DNA of 64,000 nucleotides from an uncultured Methylocystaceae bacterium (GTDB lineage: Bacteria; Pseudomonadota; Alphaproteobacteria; Rhizobiales; Beijerinckiaceae), in the NCBI GenBank assembly GCA_937870755.1, contig CALMZV010000146.1, forward strand, positions 83,139 to 147,138, given 5' to 3'. The notes under the pieces were generated by a model. It saw only the letters and a program-made list of their open reading frames with translations, searched no databases and had not been told where the DNA came from. A program made the translations under genes and the position numbers. Below, piece after piece: positions 44,499 to 53,628 of the stretch. The stretch's first letter is position 1; each line of letters opens with the position of its first letter.

Positions 44499-45263
44499 AT
44501 GCGCGTCTCCCATCGCCAGCCCGCTGCCGGAGCGAAAGGGGCCGCCCGCCGACTGCCCTTCCTTCTCCTTTCCGGCCTGGCCTTTGCTGGCGTGATGCCC
44601 GCGCAGTCTCTGGCGCAGACCTCGGTCATCGAGCGACCCGCTGCAGTCTCGCCCTACACACAAGCGGTCGCCGAGGCAGCGCAGCGGTTCGGCATTCCCG
44701 AGCGCTGGATCTGGGCAGTCATGCGCGTCGAGAGCGGCGGTCGTGTCCGCGCGGTCTCGCCCAAAGGCGCGATGGGACTCATGCAGATCATGCCCGCGAC
44801 CTGGGCGGATCTGCGGGCGCGCCACGGTCTGGGGGCCGATCCCTTTGACCCGCGCGACAACATCCTCGCTGGTGCAGCCTATCTGCGCGAAATGCACGAC
44901 CGCTACGGCGCGCCGGGCTTCCTCGCGGCCTACAATGCCGGCCCCGGGCGCTACGATGACTATCTCTCGGCTGGCCACGCGCTGCCCGCCGAGACCATCG
45001 CCTACGTGGCCGCGATCGCGCCGTTGATCGGCAGTGAGCCGCTCGCTGCCGGCGTCGCTGTCGCGACCGTCGATCCGCTCGCCTGGACTCGGTCACCGCT
45101 GTTCGTCACGCGCTCCGACGGCAGCGCTGCAGCAGAACGATCGCAGCCCGATCGTCAAAGAAACGGCAGCCGAACGGCAGATCCGCAGCAACCCCCAATC
45201 GCCCGTTCGACGCAGACGGCAGGCATCTTCGTGAACCGCGCCGATGATGGGGGGCGCCCATGA
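44499..45263 (+). CDS. Lytic transglycosylase of the transfer system
   Basis: This is a 254-aa SLT-type (goose-lysozyme-like) transglycosylase. A signal peptide is followed by the catalytic domain: catalytic Glu78 in VMRVESGG, GAMGLMQIMPATW, DPFDPRDNILAGAAYLREM and AAYNAGPG. It opens the cell wall for the conjugation apparatus, the role of TrbN/VirB1. The C-terminal 70 residues are low-complexity. It begins 4 nt after the DUF736 stop and is the last gene before the putative oriT. Confidence 0.9.
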   Translation: MRVSHRQPAAGAKGAARRLPFLLLSGLAFAGVMPAQSLAQTSVIERPAAVSPYTQAVAEAAQRFGIPERWIWAVMRVESGGRVRAVSPKGAMGLMQIMPATWADLRARHGLGADPFDPRDNILAGAAYLREMHDRYGAPGFLAAYNAGPGRYDDYLSAGHALPAETIAYVAAIAPLIGSEPLAAGVAVATVDPLAWTRSPLFVTRSDGSAAAERSQPDRQRNGSRTADPQQPPIARSTQTAGIFVNRADDGGRP

Positions 45264-45382
45264 CCAGAATCGTACTCCGGCGCGGTGTAGCGAGCTCCCG
45301 GAAAGAGGCGGCATGGGGCGGTTGGGGCGAAGCAGACACGACCAACAGACGGCGAGATAAAAGCGGCTCGCCACTCGCGTGC

Positions 45383-45481
45383 AAGCCATTGCTTTCGCAT
45401 GGCTTTTCACGTGCCGGTCGGTCGGGGGCAGTGCCGGTTCCGGCTATTATCCACGCTATTTCAAGGACATTGCCGGCACTG
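45383..45481 (+). other. Candidate origin of transfer (oriT)
   Basis: This lies in the 247-bp gap directly upstream of the relaxase gene. There are two perfect inverted repeats: AAGCCAT-9 nt-ATGGCTT (45383-45405), and CAGTGCCGG (45429-45437) with CCGGCACTG (45473-45481). Between the second pair is TATTATCCACGCTATTT, the only AT-rich part, with a TATCC core like that of IncP-type nick regions. Location next to the relaxase gene and the repeat layout suit an oriT; no nick site can be fixed. Confidence 0.45.
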
Positions 45482-45510
45482 TCCGGCGTTTGGCCCGCCG
45501 GAGGCCGGCG

Positions 45511-47274
45511 ATGAGCGACGGCGACAGCGACTTCCGGGTCCGGCCGGGCCGCATCGGTTCAACGCGGGCGCCGAAACCCAAGAGCTTCATCAACCAGGTC
45601 CTGCGCGCCGCCAAGCGCTCGGGGCATGTCGGCACCGGCGGCGGTCCGGGCCGCAAGGCATCCGGCTATGGCCGTTCGAGCTTCGGGCGCGGACGGATCG
45701 CGTTCAGCCGCGCGCGGCTTTTCAGCTCGTCGCGCCGCGTCGTCGTCAAGGCGCGGATCGCCCGCCACCAGGGCCGGGCCTTCCGGTCTGCGCCGCTCAA
45801 TGCCCACCTCTCTTATCTCAAGCGCGACGGCGTCACGCGCGACGGTGAGAAGGCCGTGATGTTCGATGCCGACAGCGACCGTGCAGACGACGCCGGTTTC
45901 GCTGCGCGCTCGAAGAACGACCGGCACCATTTCCGCTTCATCATCTCGCCCGAGGACGCCGGCGAAATGACGGACCTGCGCGCTTTCACGCGCGACCTCG
46001 CGCGCCAGATGGAAGCCGACCTCGGCACCCGGCTCGATTGGGTCGCGGTCGATCACTGGAACACCGACAATCCCCACGTCCACCTGCTGGTTCGAGGCGT
46101 CGACACCCAAGGCGCCGACCTCGTCATCTCACGCGACTACATCAGCCGCGGCTTGCGATCCCGAGCCGAGGATCTCGTGTCGATCGAACTCGGCCCGAAG
46201 CCGGAGCACGAGATCAAGACGACGCTCGAGCGCGAAATCACGGCCGAGCGCTGGACGCGCCTCGATGTCGAGATTCGCATAGCTGCCGACGAGACCGGCT
46301 TCATCGACCTTCGTCCCGAGCAAACCGGCGCCGCTGATCCCCCGACCCGCCGGCTCATGATCGGCCGGCTCCAGCACCTGGAGAAGATGGGCCTCGCGTC
46401 ATCCGCCAGCCCCGGCGAGTGGATGGTCGGCCTCGACGCCGAACGCCATCTGCGCGACCTCGGGCTTCGCGGGGACATCATCAAGACCATGCACCGCGCC
46501 TTCGCCGAGCGCGGTGAGGATCGCGCTGTCGCCGACTATGTCATCGAAGGCGGCAGCGGACAGGCGCCGATCATCGGGCGGCTGGTCGATCGCGGCCTGC
46601 ACGACGAACTGACGGGCGAAGCCTATGCGGTGATCGACGGCACCGACGGCCGCGCCCACCATGTCCGGTTCCGCGGTGTCGAAGCCTTCGAGCATGCGCC
46701 TGCGATCGGCGGCATCGTGGAGGTTCGGCGCTTTGGCCGAGCCGATGAGCCGCGACCGACGCTTGTTCTCGCGAGCCGGTCAGACCTCGAACTCGGCCAG
46801 CAGATCAAGGCGCCGGGGGCCACCTGGCTAGACCATCGGCTCGTAGAGGCGGATCCCATGCCACTGTCGATGGGAGGCTTTGGGCGAGAGGTGCGCAACG
46901 CCCTCCAGGCACGGGCCGAGCATCTCGCCGACCAAGGCCTCGGTCGCCACCAAGGCCAGCGGATCATCCTGCAACGCGATCTCCTCACCACGCTGCGGCG
47001 GCGCGAACTGGATGCGGTCGGGGCGCGCCTCTCCGCCGAGACCGGTCTGGTGCACATGAAGCCGACCGCCGGTGATCAGGTCGCCGGCACCTATCGCCAG
47101 CGTCTCGACCTCTCCTCCGGCCGCTTCGCGATGATCGACAACGGCCTCGGCTTCCAGCTCGTGCCCTGGTCCCGCGAGATCGAACGCAAGCTCGGCCAGC
47201 ATGTCGCCGGCGCCGTGAAGGACGGCGGCGGCATCGAATGGGGCCTCGGCCGCAAGCGCGGGCTCGCCCTCTAG
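45511..47274 (+). CDS. rlxS: RlxS/VirD2-type relaxase (DUF3363)
   Basis: This 587-aa relaxase has the MOBP-type HUH core: HHFRFIISPEDA with the first metal-binding region, and WNTDNPHVHLLVRG with His189 and His191. The preceding basic N-terminus (residues 20-90) is rich in Arg and Lys. The C-terminal two-thirds is the DUF3363 region. It would nick oriT, stay attached to the 5' end and pilot the strand to TraG. The start at 45511 (MSDGDSDF) follows GCCGGAGG. It lies directly after the candidate oriT. Confidence 0.92.
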   Translation: MSDGDSDFRVRPGRIGSTRAPKPKSFINQVLRAAKRSGHVGTGGGPGRKASGYGRSSFGRGRIAFSRARLFSSSRRVVVKARIARHQGRAFRSAPLNAHLSYLKRDGVTRDGEKAVMFDADSDRADDAGFAARSKNDRHHFRFIISPEDAGEMTDLRAFTRDLARQMEADLGTRLDWVAVDHWNTDNPHVHLLVRGVDTQGADLVISRDYISRGLRSRAEDLVSIELGPKPEHEIKTTLEREITAERWTRLDVEIRIAADETGFIDLRPEQTGAADPPTRRLMIGRLQHLEKMGLASSASPGEWMVGLDAERHLRDLGLRGDIIKTMHRAFAERGEDRAVADYVIEGGSGQAPIIGRLVDRGLHDELTGEAYAVIDGTDGRAHHVRFRGVEAFEHAPAIGGIVEVRRFGRADEPRPTLVLASRSDLELGQQIKAPGATWLDHRLVEADPMPLSMGGFGREVRNALQARAEHLADQGLGRHQGQRIILQRDLLTTLRRRELDAVGARLSAETGLVHMKPTAGDQVAGTYRQRLDLSSGRFAMIDNGLGFQLVPWSREIERKLGQHVAGAVKDGGGIEWGLGRKRGLAL

Positions 47275-47301
47275 CCAATAAGAAAGAAAGGACCGCCGCC
47301 G

Positions 47302-49290
47302 ATGTCTGCGACGAAAATCCTCTGGGGCCAGATCACCACCGTGTTCCTCATCGTGCTGCTCACGACCTGGGGCGCGACCCAATGGACCGCCTGGCGGCTC
47401 GGCTTTCAGGCGCAGCTCGGCACGCCGTGGTTCGAGCTGGCGGGTTGGCCGGTCTACTACCCACCCGCCTTCTTCTGGTGGTGGTACTTCTACGACGCCT
47501 ATGCCCCGCCGATCTTTGTTGAAGGCGCAATGATCGCCGCCTCCGGCGGCTTCATCTCCATCGCCGTCGCCATCGCGATGTCGGTATGGCGTGCCCGTGA
47601 GGCGAAGAATGTCGAGACCTACGGCTCGGCCCGCTGGGCTGAAATCCGGGAGGTGAAGGCAGCAGGCCTGCTCGGACCCGATGGCGTCGTCCTCGGCAAG
47701 CTCGGCGACGCCTATCTCCGGCACGATGGACCGGAGCATGTCCTGTGCTTCGCACCGACCCGATCGGGCAAGGGTGTCGGTCTCGTCGTCCCCACGCTCC
47801 TCACCTGGCCGGGCTCCGCCATCGTCCACGACATCAAGGGCGAGAACTGGCAGCTGACCGCCGGCTTCCGCGGGAGGCACGGCCGCGTCCTGCTGTTCGA
47901 TCCCACCAACGCAAAGTCGGCCGCCTACAACCCGCTCCTCGAAGTGCGACGCGGCGAGTGGGAAGTCCGCGACGTGCAGAACGTCGCCGACGTTCTCGTC
48001 GACCCCGAGGGCTCGCTCGACAAGCGCAATCACTGGGAGAAGACGAGCCATTCTTTGCTCGTCGGCGCCATCCTGCATGTGCTGTACGCGGAAGAGGAGA
48101 AGACGCTCGCGGGTGTCGCCGCCTTCCTGTCGGATCCGCGCCGTCCGATCGAGGCGACGCTGAAGGCGATGATGACGACGCCGCATCTCGGACCCGGCGG
48201 CCCTCATCCCGTCGTGGCGTCGACGGCGCGCGAACTCCTCAACAAGAGCGACAACGAGCGCTCAGGCGTCCTGTCCACCGCCATGTCCTTCCTAGGCCTT
48301 TATCGAGACCCGGTGGTGGCGGAGGTAACGCGCCGCTGCGACTGGCGGATCGCCGACCTCATCGCCGATGACAAGCCAGCAACGCTCTACCTCGTGGTTC
48401 CGCCATCCGACATCTCCCGGACGAAGCCGTTGATCCGGCTCGTGCTCAACCAGATCGGCCGACGCCTGACCGAGGATCTGCATGCGCGAGACCGGCGGCA
48501 TCGCGTGCTGATGATGCTCGACGAGTTCCCGGCGCTCGGCCGCCTCGACTTCTTCGAGAGCGCGCTCGCCTTCATGGCGGGTTACGGCCTGAAGTCGTTC
48601 CTCATCGCCCAGTCGCTGAACCAGATCGAGAAGGCCTATGGCCCGAACAACGCGATCCTCGACAACTGCCATGTGCGCGTGAGCTTCGCCACCAATGATG
48701 AACGCACCGCCAAGCGCGTGAGCGACGCGCTCGGCACCGCCACCGAGATGAAGGCGATGCGGAACTATGCCGGGCATCGGCTCAGCCCCTGGCTCGGTCA
48801 TCTGATGGTCTCGCGCTCGGAGACGGCGCGGCCGCTTCTCACGCCTGGCGAGGTGATGCAGCTACCGGCGACGGATGAAATCGTCATGGCCGCCGGTGTC
48901 CATCCCATCCGAGCCAAGAAGGCTCGTTACTTCGAGGATCGTCGCTTCAAGGAGCGCATCCTGCCATCGCCGGACCCGGCGAAATGCTGGCGTTCGACCC
49001 GAAAGGACGCCTGGTCCGAGTTGAAACTGCAGCGGCCCGACGCAGACCTCGCAGCCCAGCTCGACAAGGCGGAAGATGCCGCAAATGGCGGGCTGCGGCG
49101 CGAGCCCGAGTTGCCCGACCATGTCGCGATCGCCAAGGAAACAACCGGACCTGCCGCGGCCGACGAGTTTTCCATCATGCTGGACGATGAACCCGAAGAC
49201 GCGGCCCGTCAGCGGCAGGCGCTGCGCCAGCAGATGCGCGGCGTGGCGAGACAGGTGGCGCTCGATCCCAATGACGGCATCGATCTGTGA
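47302..49290 (+). CDS. traG: TraG/VirD4-type coupling protein
   Basis: This 662-aa ATPase has N-terminal transmembrane segments (residues 8-30 and 70-95), Walker A PTRSGKGVG (near 152-160), and Walker B VLMMLDEFPALGRLDF (near 403-418). It couples the relaxosome to the Trb secretion channel in the inner membrane. It follows the relaxase by 27 nt, and the CopG-like gene follows it, the usual order in this ICE family. Full length and intact. Confidence 0.95.
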   Translation: MSATKILWGQITTVFLIVLLTTWGATQWTAWRLGFQAQLGTPWFELAGWPVYYPPAFFWWWYFYDAYAPPIFVEGAMIAASGGFISIAVAIAMSVWRAREAKNVETYGSARWAEIREVKAAGLLGPDGVVLGKLGDAYLRHDGPEHVLCFAPTRSGKGVGLVVPTLLTWPGSAIVHDIKGENWQLTAGFRGRHGRVLLFDPTNAKSAAYNPLLEVRRGEWEVRDVQNVADVLVDPEGSLDKRNHWEKTSHSLLVGAILHVLYAEEEKTLAGVAAFLSDPRRPIEATLKAMMTTPHLGPGGPHPVVASTARELLNKSDNERSGVLSTAMSFLGLYRDPVVAEVTRRCDWRIADLIADDKPATLYLVVPPSDISRTKPLIRLVLNQIGRRLTEDLHARDRRHRVLMMLDEFPALGRLDFFESALAFMAGYGLKSFLIAQSLNQIEKAYGPNNAILDNCHVRVSFATNDERTAKRVSDALGTATEMKAMRNYAGHRLSPWLGHLMVSRSETARPLLTPGEVMQLPATDEIVMAAGVHPIRAKKARYFEDRRFKERILPSPDPAKCWRSTRKDAWSELKLQRPDADLAAQLDKAEDAANGGLRREPELPDHVAIAKETTGPAAADEFSIMLDDEPEDAARQRQALRQQMRGVARQVALDPNDGIDL

Positions 49291-49297
49291 GGTAACC

Positions 49298-49720
49298 ATG
49301 CGCGACCGGATGAACGTTTATTTCCCGCCCGAGATGCTCCGCCAGATCGCTGATCTCGCCGACCGCAAGAAGCTCTCCCGCTCTGCGATCGTCGAGGCGG
49401 CGGTTGCGTCATTCCTGTCACCTGATGGCGCGGACAAGCGCGAGGCCGCGTTCGCGCGCCGCCTTGATCGCCTGTCGCGCCAGGTCCAGCGCTTGGAGCG
49501 CGACCTCGGCGTCACCGCAGAGACACTCGCCCTGTTCGTCCGGTTCTGGCTGACGATCACGCCGCCCTTGCCGAATGATGCTCAGGCGTCAGCACAGGCC
49601 AAAGGGCGGGAGCGCTACGAAGGCTTTATCGAAACGCTGGGGCGGCGCCTGCAGAAGGGCCAGAGTTTCCTTCGGGAGATCCCACAAGACGTGGCCGGTG
49701 CAAATGATCCCGATCATTGA
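49298..49720 (+). CDS. CopG/RHH-family protein, transfer-associated
   Basis: This 140-aa protein has an N-terminal ribbon-helix-helix: RMNVYFPPEMLRQIADLADRKKLSRSAIVEAAV. The rest is helical with a hydrophobic segment (TLALFVRFWLTITPPLP). It lies 7 nt after traG, as in related ICEs. It may regulate the transfer operon or bind near oriT. In many relatives trbB follows almost directly; here 5.7 kb of cargo has been inserted after it. Confidence 0.82.
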   Translation: MRDRMNVYFPPEMLRQIADLADRKKLSRSAIVEAAVASFLSPDGADKREAAFARRLDRLSRQVQRLERDLGVTAETLALFVRFWLTITPPLPNDAQASAQAKGRERYEGFIETLGRRLQKGQSFLREIPQDVAGANDPDH

Positions 49721-49819
49721 AGAGGAAATTCCACACTCAGCCGCCGCGAGAGGCCGACATAGACGCAACGTCGCGGCCTTTCAATGCAACAAATAGCGCA
49801 CCGGACGCATCAAACACGC

Positions 49820-49848
49820 TTGACGCGCACCAGAAAAGGGCCTACACG
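49820..49848 (+). promoter_or_regulatory. Weak promoter candidate for ietAS
   Basis: TTGACG (49820-49825) and TACACG (49843-49848) are 17 nt apart, 45 nt before the ietA ATG. The -35 is good; the -10 is poor. It lies in the 172-bp gap after the CopG gene. Confidence 0.3.
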
Positions 49849-49892
49849 CATCATCTTAATGAGATAGCGCATCGCGCCGCCAGGAATCACCA

Positions 49893-51098
49893 ATGGACCA
49901 CTTCTCGATCATTCAGGCCCTATGTCGCGCGGCAATGGCCGACGCTTCACCTGCCCTACGTAAGCAGATCGAGCGACTTCGCGACGCTTTGGCTAAGGAT
50001 GGGGAGGCGAAGCAGTCCGCTGCTCTGACCAGCATCCTCACGACCGCTGATCGGACGAAGGAGCTTTCGCCAAGCCGGATCGAGCGCTCCAAGGCACAGA
50101 TCTCGGGTGAGCCGCTGACACGGAACACGCCTGTTCCTGTCGACCGTGAAACAGCCGCACCGTTGGCGGAGATTATCTTCCCGGCGGACATTCAACCGAC
50201 CGCGCCGCTCTTCAACTCGACCGTCAGTCGTGCCATCGAGACAGTTATCGAAGAATGGGCCAACTTCGACGCACTATCAGAGATCGACATTCGGCCGTCC
50301 AAAACCTGTCTTGTTTACGGAGCTCCAGGGACGGGAAAGACAAGGCTGGCGCTTTGGATCGCGCAACAGCTCGATCTCCCCGTCGTGCTGGTGAAGCTGG
50401 ACGGGCTCGTTTCGTCGTTCCTCGGCACAACCGCGCGCAATATCGGAAACTTGTTCGCCTTCGCGAACCGTCACCGCTGCATCCTTCTACTCGACGAATT
50501 CGACGCGATCGCGAAAGTTCGGGACGATCCCCAGGAGGTTGGCGAGATCAAGCGCGTCGTAAACGCACTTCTGCAGAATCTCGATACGCGCCGCGATGTC
50601 GGCTTCACGATTGGCATCACCAATCACCCGAAGCTCTTGGACACCGCCGTCTGGCGGCGTTTCGAGGTTCAGCTTGAGATTCCCAAGCCGGACTTCGAGA
50701 TGCGAAAGGCGATCGCCGCGCATTTCATGCCACCAGTAAAGGCCCCGGACATCCACTTGCGCCTAATCGCATGGTTTACTGAAGGTTCGACTGGCGCTGA
50801 GATCGAGTCTCTCGTGCGCACATACAAGAAGGCCACCACCGTTCGTGAGGAGGACAAGCGCGGGCTACTCGATACGCTTCGCCAATTCGCCACGTTGAAC
50901 GCGGCTCGGGTCCAAAGCGAACGCCGCGCGTTGCTGTTCGACGACTCCAGCAATCTGTTTCGGGCGATGCGGGATGATCCGATCCTCGGCTTCTCAATGG
51001 CCGACATCGGTGAGATTGCCGGCAAGGACAAATCGACGGTCAGTCGTCAACTCGGTCGCGCGGCCAAGTCTGGCGAGGCGGAGACGCTAAATGGCTAG
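49893..51098 (+). CDS. ietA: IetA, AAA+ ATPase of IetAS system
   Basis: This 401-aa AAA+ ATPase has Walker A GAPGTGKT (residues 143-150), Walker B CILLLDEFDAIA (near 196-207), a sensor-1 region (IGITNHP) and an arginine finger (VWRRFE). The C-terminus carries a helix-turn-helix-like stretch (ADIGEIAGKDKSTVSRQL). It overlaps the following subtilase gene by 8 nt. This ATPase-subtilase pair is IetAS, first described as an addiction/incompatibility system of an Agrobacterium Ti plasmid, with IetA countering IetS, and later shown to have anti-phage activity. Confidence 0.88.
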   Translation: MDHFSIIQALCRAAMADASPALRKQIERLRDALAKDGEAKQSAALTSILTTADRTKELSPSRIERSKAQISGEPLTRNTPVPVDRETAAPLAEIIFPADIQPTAPLFNSTVSRAIETVIEEWANFDALSEIDIRPSKTCLVYGAPGTGKTRLALWIAQQLDLPVVLVKLDGLVSSFLGTTARNIGNLFAFANRHRCILLLDEFDAIAKVRDDPQEVGEIKRVVNALLQNLDTRRDVGFTIGITNHPKLLDTAVWRRFEVQLEIPKPDFEMRKAIAAHFMPPVKAPDIHLRLIAWFTEGSTGAEIESLVRTYKKATTVREEDKRGLLDTLRQFATLNAARVQSERRALLFDDSSNLFRAMRDDPILGFSMADIGEIAGKDKSTVSRQLGRAAKSGEAETLNG

Positions 51099-53598
51099 TC
51101 CCATCCAGATCGTCCTAAATCCTGAAAACTATGAGGAAGCGCGTGACGCTGGCGGTGGAGGCGGTCGGAAGGACTTCTTCGCCCACCGCGATGCGGAATT
51201 CACCGCCCATCGCGCCGCGCTGATGGGCCAGATCGACACGATTGCTGGCGTTCTCAGCGCGCAAGCACAGGGCGATGTCGGCTTCGTGAAGGTTATTCTT
51301 CGTCGTGAGGCTTGGGCTAAAAGCCATCGCCCGATCGCCAGCCTGTTTCGGCACGATCGCACCCCTGTAGTTGGCGGTGGAGATCTCGGAGTTATGCTCG
51401 TCGAAGCCCGGCCTGGCACGCTGCGCCAGGTGGCAGCAGAGATTGCCAAGGCCGAAACCCACACCGAAATGCGCTTCAACGAGCAAAAGCAGAAGGACGA
51501 ACCTTATCCGTCTGCCCGAAAGAGCGAGGTCGGTGCCATCGACCGGATCGAACTCTATGGGCCAAGTGATCGGCGCAGCTTCTCGGTCGATGAGGCTGTG
51601 GCGTGGCTCTCCAATCCGATGACGGGCAGCAGCTATCAAGTCGAGCTGTTTGACAGCCCGCCGCCGCGCTCGGAGTGGGACCGCCTCGACCTGAGCCATC
51701 GGCGCCTAGTCGAGAGCTTCGTTGCCGGCTTCGCCGCACTAGATCGCGGCCTCGTCGTCGAGCGTTTGCCGAACCGTCGCCACAAACAGCCGATCCTCTC
51801 TGTCCGACTGGATCAGTCCGGAGATCAGCCGGTTCTGCGGCTGAATGATGCCCCGGTCAGCGAACGGCGGCGCGAGCTTGCCACATTCAATCCCGACGTG
51901 GGTCGACACCTCCGGCTGCTCGCCTTCCTTGACAGCCATCCGCTTGTGCGCCGGATCGAACTTCCTGGCATCGTCGTGCGGGCCGCAAGACCCAGAACGG
52001 TAGTCGACCGCGCACGGCCTACCGATGTCACTATTCCCGTCCGAGACAGCCGCCGCAGTCATCCCCGACTTGGGATCATCGACGGCGGAATCGGTGAAGC
52101 ACTGTCAGACTGGATCATCGACCGGTGGGACGTTCTCGCAGAGGAAGATACCGACCTTGCGCATGGGACGTTCATCGGCGGATTGGCCGCCCTGGGCGGC
52201 GCGCTTAACGGCGCGGAGATTTGCCCCGAGCCCGACGGCGCGGAGTTGGTCGACGTTGCAGTCTTCCCGAACGAACGCAAAGCCGGAGCTTTTGCGTCCT
52301 ATTATCCCGATGGCTTGCCGCAATTCTTCGACGAAATGGAGACAGCCATTTCGGACGCTCGCGCTCGACATGGGGTGCGCGTGTTCAACATGAGCCTGAA
52401 CATCCTTCAGCCTGCGGCACCAGATCGTTACAGTCCCCACGCAGCGCGGCTTGATCAGATCGCTGAGAGCAACAACGCCATCGTTTTCATTTCAGCTGGC
52501 AACATACAACCGCAAGACCTGCGCCCTGAATGGCCTGCTGACGCCACGGCGGCGCTCGGCAACCTTGCCACCGCACGCAACGATGGCCTCCTTACGCCGG
52601 CCGAGAGCGCGCGCAACGTCGCTGTGGGAGCTCTCAACCCGCCAGGCCATGATGGATGCCTTCCGTTCGCTCCGACGCGCTACAGCCGACGTGGCCCCGG
52701 ACTGCGCGCAGGTGTTAAGCCCGACTTGGCTCACATCGGAGGCGCAGGGTCCCAGCACCCTAAACTTGGCCACGGGCTCTTCTCGATCCTGCCCGACGGC
52801 ACCATCGTCGATGGCTGCGGAACTAGCTATGCCGCGCCCCTTGCCGCGAAGACCGCCGCTGTCCTGGATCACGCTATTGAGGGCGAGGTCTCTCGTGAAA
52901 CCCTGATCGGTCTGCTTGTTCACCATGCCGAAATGCCGACCCTTTTGCAGGACAAGGCGCTGGCGCCTATCGCCAAACATATGGTCGGATTCGGAATGCC
53001 GCCTTCGGCCGATCGCATCCTGGAAACGGGCGACCACACGATTACTCTCGTTTTCGCATCCCGCATCCAACGTGACCAACAGATCAACTTCCGTTTCCAA
53101 TGGCCGGCGTCACTGGTCGGCCCCGAAGGCAAGTGCCGTGGTCGCGCAAAGGTCACGCTCGTCTCCACCCCCCCGCTCGACGCCCGTTTTGGATCGGAGT
53201 TTGTCCGGGTCAACATCAACGCTGTCCTCCAGCAGGAACAAGCCAATGGCGGGTGGAAAGGACGGCTTGAACCACTTTATCTCCCGTCACGGCGGGAGGC
53301 TCCTCCGATTGAGGCGGAGCGCATCGAACATGACCTCAAATGGAGCCCGGTAAAGGTCTTGGCGAAAACCTTCCCTCAGGGCGTGGGTCCCTCGTCGAAC
53401 TGGCGTCTCTTCGTTGAATATTTGACGCGCGCGGGCGAGGTCATGCCCGAAGAAGGCGTGCCCTTCACAGTGATTGTGACCATCAGTGATCCAGACGCCG
53501 AGCAACCGGTTTTCAACGATATGCGTCAAAATCTGCAGGCTCTTGGCATCCAGATCGCCGATATTCGTACCGCAGCGCGTATTACTCCCCGGGTTTAA
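51091..53598 (+). CDS. ietS: IetS, subtilisin-like serine protease (S8) of IetAS system
   Basis: This 835-aa S8 peptidase has all three catalytic regions: Asp331 in LGIIDGG, His358 in AHGTFIGG, and Ser579 in GCGTSYAAP. The oxyanion Asn region is VFISAGN. The N-terminal 320 residues form a separate domain of unknown fold. There is no signal peptide, so it acts in the cytoplasm, as expected for a toxin or phage-response effector. It is translationally coupled to ietA. Its stop is 31 nt from the convergent hipA gene. Confidence 0.9.
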   Translation: MASPIQIVLNPENYEEARDAGGGGGRKDFFAHRDAEFTAHRAALMGQIDTIAGVLSAQAQGDVGFVKVILRREAWAKSHRPIASLFRHDRTPVVGGGDLGVMLVEARPGTLRQVAAEIAKAETHTEMRFNEQKQKDEPYPSARKSEVGAIDRIELYGPSDRRSFSVDEAVAWLSNPMTGSSYQVELFDSPPPRSEWDRLDLSHRRLVESFVAGFAALDRGLVVERLPNRRHKQPILSVRLDQSGDQPVLRLNDAPVSERRRELATFNPDVGRHLRLLAFLDSHPLVRRIELPGIVVRAARPRTVVDRARPTDVTIPVRDSRRSHPRLGIIDGGIGEALSDWIIDRWDVLAEEDTDLAHGTFIGGLAALGGALNGAEICPEPDGAELVDVAVFPNERKAGAFASYYPDGLPQFFDEMETAISDARARHGVRVFNMSLNILQPAAPDRYSPHAARLDQIAESNNAIVFISAGNIQPQDLRPEWPADATAALGNLATARNDGLLTPAESARNVAVGALNPPGHDGCLPFAPTRYSRRGPGLRAGVKPDLAHIGGAGSQHPKLGHGLFSILPDGTIVDGCGTSYAAPLAAKTAAVLDHAIEGEVSRETLIGLLVHHAEMPTLLQDKALAPIAKHMVGFGMPPSADRILETGDHTITLVFASRIQRDQQINFRFQWPASLVGPEGKCRGRAKVTLVSTPPLDARFGSEFVRVNINAVLQQEQANGGWKGRLEPLYLPSRREAPPIEAERIEHDLKWSPVKVLAKTFPQGVGPSSNWRLFVEYLTRAGEVMPEEGVPFTVIVTISDPDAEQPVFNDMRQNLQALGIQIADIRTAARITPRV

Positions 53599-53628
53599 CC
53601 GACGATGGGCGGCTCTTTATCGACCGCG

